This document shows, piece after piece, positions 42,163 to 51,071 of a stretch of 64,000 nt of DNA. This DNA comes from Halodesulfovibrio aestuarii DSM 17919 = ATCC 29578 (lineage in GTDB: Bacteria > Desulfobacterota > Desulfovibrionia > Desulfovibrionales > Desulfovibrionaceae): positions 1,116,001-1,180,000 of the forward strand of contig NZ_ARQF01000021.1 of NCBI RefSeq assembly GCF_000384815.1. The letters are read 5' to 3'. Below the pieces are notes generated by a model that was not told the DNA's origin, did not search any database, and saw nothing but the letters and a program-made list of their open reading frames with translations. The position numbers were made by a program, and so were the translations under genes. The first letter of the stretch is position 1; every line of letters starts with the position of its first letter.

Positions 42163-43134
42163 CTACTCCTGCATCAAGCTTTCGAACACGTCATTGTTGC
42201 GCTGGCTGACGGAAGCACCACCCCGTAGCGACGCGGTTTTGCCCTTCTTCGGCAAATACGTTCCCTCTTCAATCTTCACCATGTTGGCTGTCTTCAATAT
42301 CCAGTCAAAGCTTGCTGTCCAGCCACGATCATTATCGCCAGCAAGGAACGTACTCCGGCAAACCAGCCTGAAATACCCCTCCCACCACTCGAGGAACTGT
42401 TTGCCATTGCCGCTCTTCCACACCGCGCGCACACGGGCCTTGCGCTGCGTTGTCATATCCCGACACTGCGGCAATCTTGTACAGATACGGTTGTACGCTT
42501 CTTTAATTTTCTCGTACGGACAATTCGGAATGGCCGGCTCTTCTTGGGAATCCTCCCCTACAGTTTTTGCAGTTTCAATAACTCCAGCAGATTCAGCCAA
42601 GCCAGAAGTGACATCCGGAGAATCATCGACACACTTATCTTCTCCTGTTCTCTGTTCTCTGCTTTCTGTTCTCTGATTAGGGAAAGCATGCGCCAATTCT
42701 TCAGCAAAGGTTTTACTGAAGGCTTCCCGAAAGCCTTGGGAAAGTCCGTCCACCAAGAATTTTACACCGACAAGAATGTCTGTACGTAGCGCGCTTTCCG
42801 GCAATTCCCTGAAACCGTAGTGCCAGCTTTTAACCACATTAGGACTCTCCGGCAGGTTGTACCGTAAGAAATTAGGGAACCAGATAAGGAGCTTTCCATC
42901 GTGCGTAATAATCCCTTGCGTTAAGACTTCCTGGAAACCTTTCGTGAAGGCTTCCAACTCCATACCCAGCTCACAAGCAAGACCGGGGACATTCGCCCGT
43001 AAGGCACCAAGTTGCGTTAAATCCGGATGCGTCAGCATGAAGAACACAATCAGCTTGGCATCATTAGAAAGGGCCATAAACTTAGCATCGTTCCAAATAC
43101 ACACGGAGATCTTGCGATAACGCCGCTTACTCAT
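42163..43134 (-). CDS. phage replication initiation protein, O-like
   Basis: 323 residues. N-terminal winged-helix-like region (RKISVCIWNDAKFMALSNDAKLIVFFMLTHPDLTQLGA, about 8-110) as in phage replication initiators; acidic linker; C-terminal domain with YNRICTRLPQCRDMT, WEGYFRLVCRSTFLAG and GWTASFDWILKTANMVKIEEG, typical of O/DnaD-like C-termini. ATG 43134 has GTGAG upstream and is preferred over a GTG at 43146. A replication gene in a headless tail island points to descent from a full prophage. Confidence 0.72.
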   Translation of the reverse strand: MSKRRYRKISVCIWNDAKFMALSNDAKLIVFFMLTHPDLTQLGALRANVPGLACELGMELEAFTKGFQEVLTQGIITHDGKLLIWFPNFLRYNLPESPNVVKSWHYGFRELPESALRTDILVGVKFLVDGLSQGFREAFSKTFAEELAHAFPNQRTESREQRTGEDKCVDDSPDVTSGLAESAGVIETAKTVGEDSQEEPAIPNCPYEKIKEAYNRICTRLPQCRDMTTQRKARVRAVWKSGNGKQFLEWWEGYFRLVCRSTFLAGDNDRGWTASFDWILKTANMVKIEEGTYLPKKGKTASLRGGASVSQRNNDVFESLMQE

Positions 43135-43392
43135 GAATTTACTCACTTATTTTGTTGCGTTGCGAATAAAGTTATTGCGTACAGCAAAGCGTTGCGGAAT
43201 ACCGTACCTCCCCGATTACAATTTTACGAATAACGCCCAGTCCTGTTGCGCTGGGCGTTATTCGTGTCCGCCCCCCCCAACCAGTGGGTTCCCCATCATC
43301 TTTCCATTCTTATGCAACGACGTTTGCCATACCGGACGAGATACCACGCGGTTACAGAAATGCGCAACTAAAAGTTGACACAAGGTTACAAA
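43135..43392. promoter_or_regulatory. divergent control region with TTGCG repeats and a 14-bp palindrome
   Basis: 258 bases between the O-like gene and the divergent XRE gene. TTGCG occurs at 43155-43159, 43160-43164, 43175-43179, 43192-43196 and 43246-43250; the inverse CGCAA lies at 43363-43367. A perfect 14-bp inverted repeat (43227-43240 / 43251-43264, CGAATAACGCCCAG and complement) encloses a 10-base loop that holds one TTGCG. This looks like a phage switch region with multiple operators; the palindrome could also act as a terminator. Confidence 0.6.
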
Positions 43393-43911
43393 GTGACACA
43401 TAGTACAATTCTTATGGTTAAATACGATCCTGAAAATGCCCAAGCATGGGCAATTATTATGAATAGAATCCGTCAAGAGTATGCCGAGGGCAATACTCAA
43501 CTTTCAATCGCCCAAAAACTTGGCGTTACAAAAGTTGCAGTAAGCCGATGGCTTAGTGAAGATCGTGGAGGCGAACGGACGACGTTCGGAGATATGCTGC
43601 GATATGCAAAAGCGCTGGGTATTCCATACAATGAGCTTATTGATATGCCCTGCCAAGCTAATCAGCTTGAAACAACAAACTTTGACAAAGCATTAGCGAC
43701 AATTCTTACGCAGGCTGTAGCTGATGCAGACCTGACAGCAGCAGAGCTTGCCCGACAGACAGGTTTACCGGAATCACAACTTACCGACATTTTGACTGGT
43801 AATATACCAGCTACCGGCGCAGCTCTTCATAAAATCTGCACAGTTGTCGAGGTAGGCGCATCAATTTTATTAAGGAAAGCTGACAAGCTTATGCAAAAAG
43901 GCTTGAAATAA
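43393..43911 (+). CDS. XRE-family regulator with two HTH regions, probable island repressor
   Basis: 172 residues from a GTG with AAGG seven bases upstream; an ATG at 43414 is an alternative. The first HTH (NTQLSIAQKLGVTKVAVSRWLSED, about 30-55) and a second Cro/C1-type HTH (LTAAELARQTGLPESQLTDILTGNIPATGAALHKIC, about 110-150) are both clear. Divergent from the phage genes with operator-like repeats between, it is the best candidate for the repressor of the island. No LexA-type autocleavage domain is present, so induction would need another route. Confidence 0.82.
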   Translation: MTHSTILMVKYDPENAQAWAIIMNRIRQEYAEGNTQLSIAQKLGVTKVAVSRWLSEDRGGERTTFGDMLRYAKALGIPYNELIDMPCQANQLETTNFDKALATILTQAVADADLTAAELARQTGLPESQLTDILTGNIPATGAALHKICTVVEVGASILLRKADKLMQKGLK

Positions 43912-44084
43912 CTTTGCTGAAAGAACAGTGTTTCACCCCTGTTTTACAGGCATACCTGCCTGTTGATAAAGAAAAAAGAAACGCGCCACCCAATTGACCA
44001 GCTTAATGAACTATTCCAGTTTGCTGATCAATTAAAAGAGCGCGCACTTGCTTACGACGAGTAGCATTTAGTCCTGTCATTCAG

Positions 44085-44110
44085 CCCCGCTTCGGCGGGG
44101 TTTTCTTTTT
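44085..44110 (+). terminator. terminator downstream of the XRE gene
   Basis: CCCCGC-TTCG-GCGGGG with a stable tetraloop, followed by T4CT6. A frame of about 33 codons (TTG 43964 to TAG 44064) lies between the XRE stop and this stem but lacks a ribosome site. Confidence 0.9.
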
Positions 44111-44478
44111 TCCTTTCTGAAATTGTCGCATTTCTTGCGACATTATTTTTTACAACAAAAGTTACCGTGCGACAACACAATATTGCCCCCAGAAGATAAC
44201 GCACGTTAACTATCTTGCATCAAGCAAGAAAAACAAGTACAACGCGCACAATACCCTATTTTATCAGTCTATTCTCGCATGAAGGAAAACCCCAGACAAT
44301 CCCCCTCCTTTAAGTCAGTCCCTTCTACGACGTAGTAACGTTCCATTATGCTTAGCAATAGACACTATATTACGACGCAAATATATAACACTCTATACAA
44401 CTACAAAATATAACGCCCTAATCGGAGCGGCACCTCTCCCATTCCCTATGTCAGGGCAGCAGTCACGGTTGGAAAAAT
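44111..44478. other. 368-base region at the right edge of the island
   Basis: No gene supported. It holds three copies of TGCGACA: a palindrome TGTCGCA-N5-TGCGACA at 44124-44142 and a third copy at 44168-44174. Otherwise AT-rich, with no obvious attachment site, tRNA or integrase remnant. Confidence 0.5.
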
Positions 44479-44515
44479 AAAAAAGTTCTCATCGAGTTGA
44501 TGAGAACTTTTTTAT
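44479..44515. terminator. bidirectional terminator
   Basis: GTTCTCATC (44485-44493) pairs with GATGAGAAC (44499-44507), flanked by an A-run and a T6 run. Insulates the right edge of the island from the gene at 44597. Confidence 0.82.
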
Positions 44516-44596
44516 TGGTATGTTTTGATAATACATTTTCATTGATGCCACTGCATAATAAATCTACTATTAAAAAAACCAGTTCGGGAGGCAGAC

Positions 44597-44800
44597 ATGA
44601 AAAAATACGTTCAAGTTTCTGACGATATGTGCATTGATAAAACCGATGAAGAATATCCCACAAAGGTCATCTGCGAAGCCTGCTTTGACGTTATTATGAG
44701 TAACCCGGAGCAAGAACTCATCGTTGCCGACGCAACAGGTAAACCCGCCCCTGATGCCGAATGTGAATTCAAACTGGCTTACAACTGTGAATCGCTGTAA
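44597..44800 (+). CDS. small acidic protein, unknown function
   Basis: 67 residues, with GGGAGG at 44586-44591. Acidic, three cysteines (CID, CEACFD, ECEF, plus YNCESL near the end), no signal peptide. Framed by its own terminators on both sides, so a single-gene unit. No family recognised. Confidence 0.65.
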   Translation: MKKYVQVSDDMCIDKTDEEYPTKVICEACFDVIMSNPEQELIVADATGKPAPDAECEFKLAYNCESL

Positions 44801-44823
44801 AAACATTGCCATATAATTAAGTA

Positions 44824-44857
44824 AAGCAACGAGAATGTATCTCGTTGCTTTTTTTTA
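44824..44857 (+). terminator. terminator after the small acidic protein gene
   Basis: Perfect 11-bp stem AAGCAACGAGA / TCTCGTTGCTT with a 5-base loop and a T8 run. Confidence 0.9.
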
Positions 44858-45044
44858 TGCTCCGTTCACCTGTTTCCCGTATCTTTAAACAAAGGATGCA
44901 CTCAGGGGGCTACAACGTGACAGTCTTTGTCTTCAAAAAGCAGCTTGGAAGGGGAAAAGTGCAACTATGCAAAGACGTATAGCCTCCGCACGGCTACTAC
45001 AGGAAACTAAAAAACTTCTTGGAATGTGAACGGCATTGCAGAGG

Positions 45045-45281
45045 CTAGATCGTGTCGTTATGGCACTTCAAACAACCGGTAAAATCAGGATGAGGAGTCT
45101 CCGGCGCTCCAGATTTTACTGCGTTTTGAGGTGCATGACACATGAGGCAGTCTTTGTCTGTCCTAGCGCCTGCGTGGATATCCGGATATGTCTGAATGGA
45201 TTTACCATGGTAGCCCATATAGGCACAGCCAGAAAGCAGGCAGACCATTACTACAAAAGCTGACATAAACGATCTATTCAT
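45045..45281 (-). CDS. diheme cytochrome c lipoprotein
   Basis: 78 residues: signal peptide with lipobox LLSGC (Cys19), then two haem-binding motifs, CLMCH (45-49) and CLKCH (70-74), and extra histidines (His36, His64) that could be distal ligands. An exported, membrane-tethered electron carrier. AGGAG lies before the ATG. It is 88 bases beyond the ABC ATPase gene on the same strand, so probably part of the cluster that begins with the methyltransferase. Confidence 0.85.
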   Translation of the reverse strand: MNRSFMSAFVVMVCLLSGCAYMGYHGKSIQTYPDIHAGARTDKDCLMCHAPQNAVKSGAPETPHPDFTGCLKCHNDTI

Positions 45282-45369
45282 AAAAACTCCTGATCAGATT
45301 ACTTGAGATCTTTCCAACGAGGCCGGAGGAAAAAACTGTTGCCAGTTAGGAAAACTTACATCAAAGCTG

Positions 45370-46053
45370 CTAGGTAGCTGCGACCAGCTTTCCATCGTGC
45401 AACTGAAAAATGTTGTCTGCAATGTTGATAATCTCCATGTCATGTGTGGAGAAAATCGTTGTACATTTCTGCTCATAGCTTAACGAACTGATGAGGTTTA
45501 CCACCTCTCTGCCAGTTACAGAATCCAGGCTTGCAGTGGGTTCATCTGCAAGAAGAAGCTTCGGTTTATGTGCCAGAGCCCTTGCAATGGAAGCCCGTTG
45601 CAGCTCCCCGCCGGAAAGTTCATGAGGCATCGCATTCTTAGCGTCTGATAATCCCACCTGTTCCAGTAATTCATCAATGCGGGATGCGCTTTCTTTTTTC
45701 CCGACCCTATTCAATTTAAGGGGAAATGCGATATTTTCCGCTACAGTAAGATAGGCCAACAGATTTCCTTTCTGGAAAACTACTCCCAAGTCTTTCCGCA
45801 TGAAGCGGGAACGTTCTACAGCACTCATGGCGGTGATTTGATGAGAAAAACATACAACACTCCCTGAATCTGGAGTTTCAATCCCTCCGATACAGTGAAG
45901 GAGCGTTGTTTTTCCAGAGCCGGAACATCCTGTAAGAGCTGCAATTTTTCCTGCTTCCAAGCTGAAGGATATCCCGCGGAGAACCTGCTGTACTCCCCGT
46001 GATGATGTAAATGTCTTGTGGATGTCTACAATTTCAATTTGCATAGGAACCAT
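45370..46053 (-). CDS. ABC transporter ATPase, LolD/MacB type
   Basis: 227 residues: Walker [10 protein letters not shown] (about 42-50), Q-loop VVFQKGNLL, signature LSGGELQR, Walker [14 protein letters not shown]-loop STHD. The family partners FtsX-like permeases that move lipids, lipoproteins or small molecules out of the inner membrane rather than import solutes. Two bases after the permease gene. Confidence 0.93.
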   Translation of the reverse strand: MVPMQIEIVDIHKTFTSSRGVQQVLRGISFSLEAGKIAALTGCSGSGKTTLLHCIGGIETPDSGSVVCFSHQITAMSAVERSRFMRKDLGVVFQKGNLLAYLTVAENIAFPLKLNRVGKKESASRIDELLEQVGLSDAKNAMPHELSGGELQRASIARALAHKPKLLLADEPTASLDSVTGREVVNLISSLSYEQKCTTIFSTHDMEIINIADNIFQLHDGKLVAAT

Positions 46054-46055
46054 AC

Positions 46056-47231
46056 TTATAATTTCCGCAAAATTTCAGCGGGATCTTGTCTGACAACAAT
46101 AAGAGCAGGCCATAACCCAGCAGCTATGCTGAATGAAATCGCCATGATTGGCGGGTAAATTAGCGAACTAAGTGTAAGCCTTGGATAGATCATTCCAGAT
46201 GTTAAGAAATACTGGTTATGGGAAGTGAGCTGAGAAAGGTCGATACCGATATCGGCAAAGACAATAACTGCTATTGAGCCGGCCAGAACCCCAAGAGCAC
46301 ATGAAACTACATTGATCATAATAATCTTGATCGAAATAAAGTTAATAAGCTCCCAATGGGTGACTCCCATAGATTTCATAATCCCGAATTCGCGGATGTT
46401 TCGTAAAATGAAAATGACGAACGCGCAGGATACACCAATGGAGACAATGGCAAGTACGATAGCGTTAACAAGATCCATGCAGACACTATTGAGTTCAACA
46501 AGCTGCTGAAGGTCTGGCATGAGCTCTCCCCAAGTGAGAACTGTTGCTTTATTCGGAACAATTTTTCGTATGGTGTTTGCAATTGGTTCCGCTTGCCGGC
46601 CTTGTTGCAGAAAAACTGCCCCCTGATAGTTATCAGGGAGTTGCGATAGGTCTTTTTTGTTGCAGAATGCAAGCGTGTTATCAAACTGGCTGAGTCCAGT
46701 CTTAAAAATTCCGATAACGGTGTAGCTTGTTGCGTTACTTTGCGTGTTTGTTCTGAAAGACAACGTGTCTCCTACAGAAACAAGCAGCTTGTCCGCAATA
46801 CCGGAGCCGATGAAGACTCCTTTTTTCTGACTATCAAACGGCGTACCCGCGATCGTTTTTTTCCACAAAGCCGTATTCTTGAGCTCTTCTTCAGGGGAAA
46901 CCCCGATGAGTTGCAGCCCGGCGACATTCTTGTTTACTTCAACAAGTCCCGTTACGCTATAGCGTTTTAAAATCGTACGTACACCATCGACCTTGAGCTC
47001 ATTTGTAGAAACATTCTCAGGAACATCCTGAAGAGCTATTTGACCAAAGTATAGCGAGGTGGAGTTTTCGATCATCGTGTCGCTTACGCCCATCGCAAGC
47101 GCGGACAAGAACACAAGGGTCATGATCGCGGTTGTGAGCATGACACCGATAACGAGGGATGAGCGCCAGGAGCGGATCAAAAAGAGTGCTGCGACTCTCA
47201 CCCAATATAAGAACGTTGTTATCCTTTGCAT
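46056..47231 (-). CDS. ABC transporter permease, FtsX/MacB type
   Basis: 391 residues. N-terminal membrane helix (about 20-48), a large periplasmic MacB-like domain (about 50-265; SGIADKLLVSVGDTLSF, VIGIFKTGLSQFDN), then three C-terminal helices (about 268-380) ending in RQDPAEILRKL, the standard FtsX ending. With the adjacent ATPase it forms a mechanotransmission-type exporter. No substrate-binding protein or membrane-fusion protein is adjacent. Confidence 0.9.
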   Translation of the reverse strand: MQRITTFLYWVRVAALFLIRSWRSSLVIGVMLTTAIMTLVFLSALAMGVSDTMIENSTSLYFGQIALQDVPENVSTNELKVDGVRTILKRYSVTGLVEVNKNVAGLQLIGVSPEEELKNTALWKKTIAGTPFDSQKKGVFIGSGIADKLLVSVGDTLSFRTNTQSNATSYTVIGIFKTGLSQFDNTLAFCNKKDLSQLPDNYQGAVFLQQGRQAEPIANTIRKIVPNKATVLTWGELMPDLQQLVELNSVCMDLVNAIVLAIVSIGVSCAFVIFILRNIREFGIMKSMGVTHWELINFISIKIIMINVVSCALGVLAGSIAVIVFADIGIDLSQLTSHNQYFLTSGMIYPRLTLSSLIYPPIMAISFSIAAGLWPALIVVRQDPAEILRKL

Positions 47232-47240
47232 GATAGTAAA

Positions 47241-48245
47241 CTACATTGAAAAGAATCGTTTTACACCAATGCGTTCCAATAAAAAAATTATGCTGTATTT
47301 TTTTATTGAGCTTGGTTCGTCACTAAAAAGAACGTCAACGCCTGCGTTGAGATATTGTAAGCCCAGTTCTGTTATGTGCTTCTGCGCGTCAGGAAATTTT
47401 CTCAAAATACTGTCTGTTGTCATATCCTTATCACGCAAACACATGGTTCGAAGTTCGTTACCGCTCTCTTCTCCATATCTATGATTTATGTATGATGCTA
47501 AGTAATTATGGTGTCCGTCGCGTATGTCAGGAACAATATCAGACATGTCATCTAATAACTGGCATCCCATTCCCACTGCATAGAGCGCATCTTTAATGCC
47601 TTCTACATCACTGGTTAACTCATTTTCAAATCGAGTAGGGATGGCCCACGGTGCTGTAAACAGTATTCCTGTTTTATAATGATGGACTTGGGTAATAATC
47701 TCTTCAGGAGAGAGAAATTTACCCACTCCGCCTTCTTCTGAAGCTTCCTGAACTCCACTTGGAGTAAGTGCATTCAGGGAGATAGCGACACCGTCCAGAA
47801 CAAATTCAGCAGAAACTTCTTCCCGCTTATGTGCCTCGAATAATATATTGAACAGAACTCTATCTGAAACCAGAATGTCCATTACAGACCGAAATTTCAC
47901 TGCTTTTCTAGGCAGGTTTGTGTCGAGTGTGCACTTGTATTCGTCATCCAGAATATTGTCACATCCGGTAACAATGCCACGTAAAGCCTGATTTATAGCC
48001 ACATACATTTCACAACGGCTCAGGTCGATTCCGGCTTTGTAATAAGAATATAGAAAAATGAACGAAAAGAAGTTGTCGGTAATGGGGTAACATCCATCTT
48101 CATTTCTCTTTAAAACAATACTGTTGCCTTGCAAAAGAGTTTGCGCAGTGTCGTAGTATCGGTTGATACCGGCATTGAGTGTCTTTTGAAGGGCAGAAAC
48201 GACGCTGCTTGATTCTATGAATTTATTGATAATAAAACGCTTCAT
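47241..48245 (-). CDS. polyprenyl-synthase-like (class I isoprenoid) enzyme
   Basis: 334 residues from ATG 48245; the upstream start at 48284 overlaps the methyltransferase gene. Trans-prenyl synthase features: first aspartate region CDNILDDE (96-102, a DNxxD variant of DDxxD), YKTG at 190-193, and the second motif GCQLLDDMSDIVPD (Asp232, Asp233, Asp236). Overall identity to housekeeping IspA or octaprenyl synthases looks low and the basic residues that bind the allylic substrate are not obvious, so it may be a specialised prenyltransferase or terpene synthase-like enzyme. Clustered with a methyltransferase and an exporter. Confidence 0.78.
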   Translation of the reverse strand: MKRFIINKFIESSSVVSALQKTLNAGINRYYDTAQTLLQGNSIVLKRNEDGCYPITDNFFSFIFLYSYYKAGIDLSRCEMYVAINQALRGIVTGCDNILDDEYKCTLDTNLPRKAVKFRSVMDILVSDRVLFNILFEAHKREEVSAEFVLDGVAISLNALTPSGVQEASEEGGVGKFLSPEEIITQVHHYKTGILFTAPWAIPTRFENELTSDVEGIKDALYAVGMGCQLLDDMSDIVPDIRDGHHNYLASYINHRYGEESGNELRTMCLRDKDMTTDSILRKFPDAQKHITELGLQYLNAGVDVLFSDEPSSIKKYSIIFLLERIGVKRFFSM

Positions 48246-48252
48246 GTGACTA

Positions 48253-48909
48253 TTATTGATTTTTTTGTGTTGAAAAAATGGCAATGTAACCGAGGTATGT
48301 TTTTACCAGCTCCGGTTCTTTAAAACCTGCTTCTACCATTACGTCCGGCATCAGTCCTTTAATGTTTTCCGCTATCTGTGGTTGAAAGAGTAGCCAGCGG
48401 GAGATGTGGGACGTGAGGGCACCGAAGAAAGAGGTAGGCTTATGCATATCAGCGATAACAAGACGGCCTCCGGGTTTCAAAACACGGTAAGCTTCTTTAA
48501 GAGACTTCAATTTAAGATCAAGTGGAATGTGGTGGTAGAACATAGTTGAGAATACTGAATCAAAGGAACTGTCTTCATAAGGGAGATCTTCTGCTGCAAC
48601 AGCTTCAAATCTACAGGTTTCAGTCCCCCGCAGTTTCCGAGCCTCTTCAATCATTTTTCCCGCAGCATCAATACCCAGTACATATCCACTTTCCACAGCG
48701 GAAACATTACGAGAAGCTAAATGGGTAATAAATCCGGTTCCGCACCCAATATCCAATATTCGGTGGGAAGGCTCTATCTGCAATAAAGAGATGACGAGGT
48801 CATTCATTTCTTTCTGCTTGCCAAGCAACAGCAATGGTTCACAGAAATCATATATGCTTGCGGCACCATCTAAAGTTCTGCCACGAGTTGGAACACTTTT
48901 AATACTCAC
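48253..48909 (-). CDS. UbiE-like SAM-dependent methyltransferase
   Basis: 218 residues from a GTG with a perfect GGAGG. Motif I ILDIGCGTGFITHLA, acidic loop LGIDAAGKMIEEA, post-I SFDSVFSTMFYHHIP, and YRVLKPGGRLVIADMHKP, as in UbiE/COQ5 and tocopherol-type methyltransferases. C-terminal segment MVEAGFKEPELVKTYLGYIAIF matches that family. First gene of the minus-strand cluster, eight bases before the prenyl-synthase-like gene; a prenylated or quinone-like substrate is therefore plausible. Confidence 0.85.
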   Translation of the reverse strand: MSIKSVPTRGRTLDGAASIYDFCEPLLLLGKQKEMNDLVISLLQIEPSHRILDIGCGTGFITHLASRNVSAVESGYVLGIDAAGKMIEEARKLRGTETCRFEAVAAEDLPYEDSSFDSVFSTMFYHHIPLDLKLKSLKEAYRVLKPGGRLVIADMHKPTSFFGALTSHISRWLLFQPQIAENIKGLMPDVMVEAGFKEPELVKTYLGYIAIFSTQKNQ

Positions 48910-49472
48910 AGTTTCCTCCTGAGTTGATGAAGAAGTATGCAGGAATTACATAGTATGTATACCCAATGGATAAGAAACGCAGAGTCTATACCATAGGATG
49001 CTTGAAGGTTAAAAAAAGAAGAAAAAAGTACATGAAACATTCATTATCCGTACTAATAGTTATCACTACTAAAAAAAGCAAGAAAATAAACGAACCTAGC
49101 TAGTATACAATCTGAGCCAGATTCGTCGCGCGATGATATGGACGGAGTACTCATTCTTTTCTGTTATGTGGAAAGAAGCAGCCGCATACCGGTCACAGTC
49201 GAAAAAGATCCGATAAACGGTTACTGTTAAGTGACTCTACTCTCCAAATGTTACAAAACGGTTAAGACTTTTACAGTAGATTGTTCATCAGACTCATATT
49301 TATCAGGGAACAGTGCCCCTGCCCCCCCTAGCTGCTTTTGAAGTGTCGTCATAAACAGTATGATCTTGTGGCGTTACTGCATTTGGGTTGCAGAATAAAA
49401 AAGGCTTCATGATGATTTTCATGAAGCCTTTTTATAGCAGGATCACATTACGAGTTAGTCCGTCTGTGGTTT
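48910..49472. other. 563-base intergenic region
   Basis: Contains the promoter side of the methyltransferase cluster and, at 49397-49433, a terminator for the antiporter gene (AAGGCTTCAT / ATGAAGCCTT, 10-base loop, A- and T-runs on both sides). No supported gene; AT-rich with a C-run at about 49322-49329. Confidence 0.5.
49397..49433. terminator. terminator after the antiporter gene
   Basis: 10-bp perfect stem (49401-49410 / 49421-49430), A-run on one side and T-run on the other, 40 bases beyond the stop of the minus-strand antiporter gene. Confidence 0.88.
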
Positions 49473-51071
49473 TTACTCACCCACCACAATTTTTGGATCA
49501 TCCAGACAGCTACATATATCGTTCGCCAGACCAATGCCGATTTCATCATAAATATTGAAAGCCAAGTCGGCGCCGCCTTCCAGCAGGGGTTCTACCTCAT
49601 CGTCGAATTCTGTTATTGCTACTATCTTGCAGACTACTCCCAGCTGTTTCGCCATAGTTATGGCGTACAATTTTGCATCGAAGCTCGGAATGGTAACTAC
49701 ACATGTTTTTACAAAGTTCAGCGACACGAGCCGACGCCAGAAATCCCGGCCCGATACGTCAGCATATATAACGTTGCGCCCCTCCGCATTGTGTCTCTTT
49801 ACTTTTTCTTGATCTGCATCCACCCCCAAAACCACATTGCCATAGCGTTCGCGCAACACATCATACGTCTGGGTGCCTACGCGTCCCATCCCGAGGATGA
49901 TCACTTGCCACATAACCGTGGGTATGATGCGTTCCTCGTCCGGATGTGACTTGGCGGTTTCAAAACGGTTAAGAACATTGCGCCATTTTTCAAATAACTC
50001 GTCAGCCACCACATTCAGGGGCGAGGCAACGATAAATGACAGTGAGAGAGAAATGGCCATGACCACAAGCCACCTGTTGTCCAACCAGCCGTTGGACACT
50101 CCTATGGCTCCCACAATGAGACCAAACTCACTGTAGTTGGTGAGCGTTACAGAAGTGATAAAGGATGATCTGGAACTCAGGTTGAAGCGAGTGAGTAAAA
50201 AGAAAAAAAGAAGGCTTTTTAACGGGATGGCAAGCACGAACAACGCTGAGACTACGAACGAGTCAAAGTCTGGAAATCCTCCCAGTCCAATGCTGAGGAA
50301 AAAGCCTAGAAGCATGAAGTCCTTGATACTGAGAAGGGATTCCGACAACTCTGTTGCCCGAGGGTGCGTTGCTAAAAGCATGCCCATGACCAATGCACCA
50401 AGGTCAGCCTTAAGACCCACCAACTCAAACACACCTGCACCGGCGGCCAAAGCCAGAGCCATTCCGAAAAGCACTTGCAATTCACCGTGGCCGATATGGT
50501 TCAGGATATAAAAAAACATCCAGCGTGCCGCTGGAAGCAGCGCAATTATTAGCAGTGCCCACAGGGAGGGAGTTTTGCCTGTAGAAAATGTGATAAACAG
50601 TACGGCCAAGATATCCTGAATAATGAGGATGCCGATGGAGGTTCTGCCGTTAAGAGAGTTGGCTAACCCACTTTCTTCCAGAATTTTAACGGCAAAAACG
50701 GTGCTGGAAAAACTTAAGGCAAACCCCAGCAGGAGTGAGGTGGCAACATTAAGCTCTGCGAAAAAATGCAATCCTGCGAACGTAAGCAGCTGAATGCCCA
50801 ACCCGAAAAAAAGTACCGTAATAAGCATGTGGATTGAGCCAGCAGCCCAAATTTCCGGACGCAGCAACTGTTTGATTTTTAGTTTCAGACCTATGGTGAA
50901 TAAAAGTAGAGTTACCCCCATATCGCCAACTAACTGAATATTCTCAGACGTGGAGAACCCCAACAAATTCAGTATAAAACCGGCAACAAGAAACCCCACC
51001 AATGCTGGCAGCCCTACGCGGTTGGCTAAAAGCCCTAGAACGAAGGTGACAGATAGAATGATTGGATCCAT
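49473..51071 (-). CDS. KefB/YbaL-like cation:proton antiporter with TrkA-N domain
   Basis: 532 residues from ATG 51071 (GAGGG upstream; the TTG at 51095 is less likely). About twelve membrane helices of the CPA2 Na+/H+ exchanger fold (1-370), including GILIIQDILAVLFITFS with the conserved QD pair. The C-terminal cytosolic domain starts with VIILGMGRVGTQTYDVL (Rossmann GxGxxG) and ends with a regulatory region. Probably K+ or Na+ efflux coupled to protons and gated by a nucleotide. Single gene. Confidence 0.9.
   Translation of the reverse strand: MDPIILSVTFVLGLLANRVGLPALVGFLVAGFILNLLGFSTSENIQLVGDMGVTLLLFTIGLKLKIKQLLRPEIWAAGSIHMLITVLFFGLGIQLLTFAGLHFFAELNVATSLLLGFALSFSSTVFAVKILEESGLANSLNGRTSIGILIIQDILAVLFITFSTGKTPSLWALLIIALLPAARWMFFYILNHIGHGELQVLFGMALALAAGAGVFELVGLKADLGALVMGMLLATHPRATELSESLLSIKDFMLLGFFLSIGLGGFPDFDSFVVSALFVLAIPLKSLLFFFLLTRFNLSSRSSFITSVTLTNYSEFGLIVGAIGVSNGWLDNRWLVVMAISLSLSFIVASPLNVVADELFEKWRNVLNRFETAKSHPDEERIIPTVMWQVIILGMGRVGTQTYDVLRERYGNVVLGVDADQEKVKRHNAEGRNVIYADVSGRDFWRRLVSLNFVKTCVVTIPSFDAKLYAITMAKQLGVVCKIVAITEFDDEVEPLLEGGADLAFNIYDEIGIGLANDICSCLDDPKIVVGE

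Noticed and set aside
43964-44064. 33-codon frame after the XRE gene
   Set aside because: Starts with TTG and has no ribosome site; the peptide looks soluble and helical but there is no other support.
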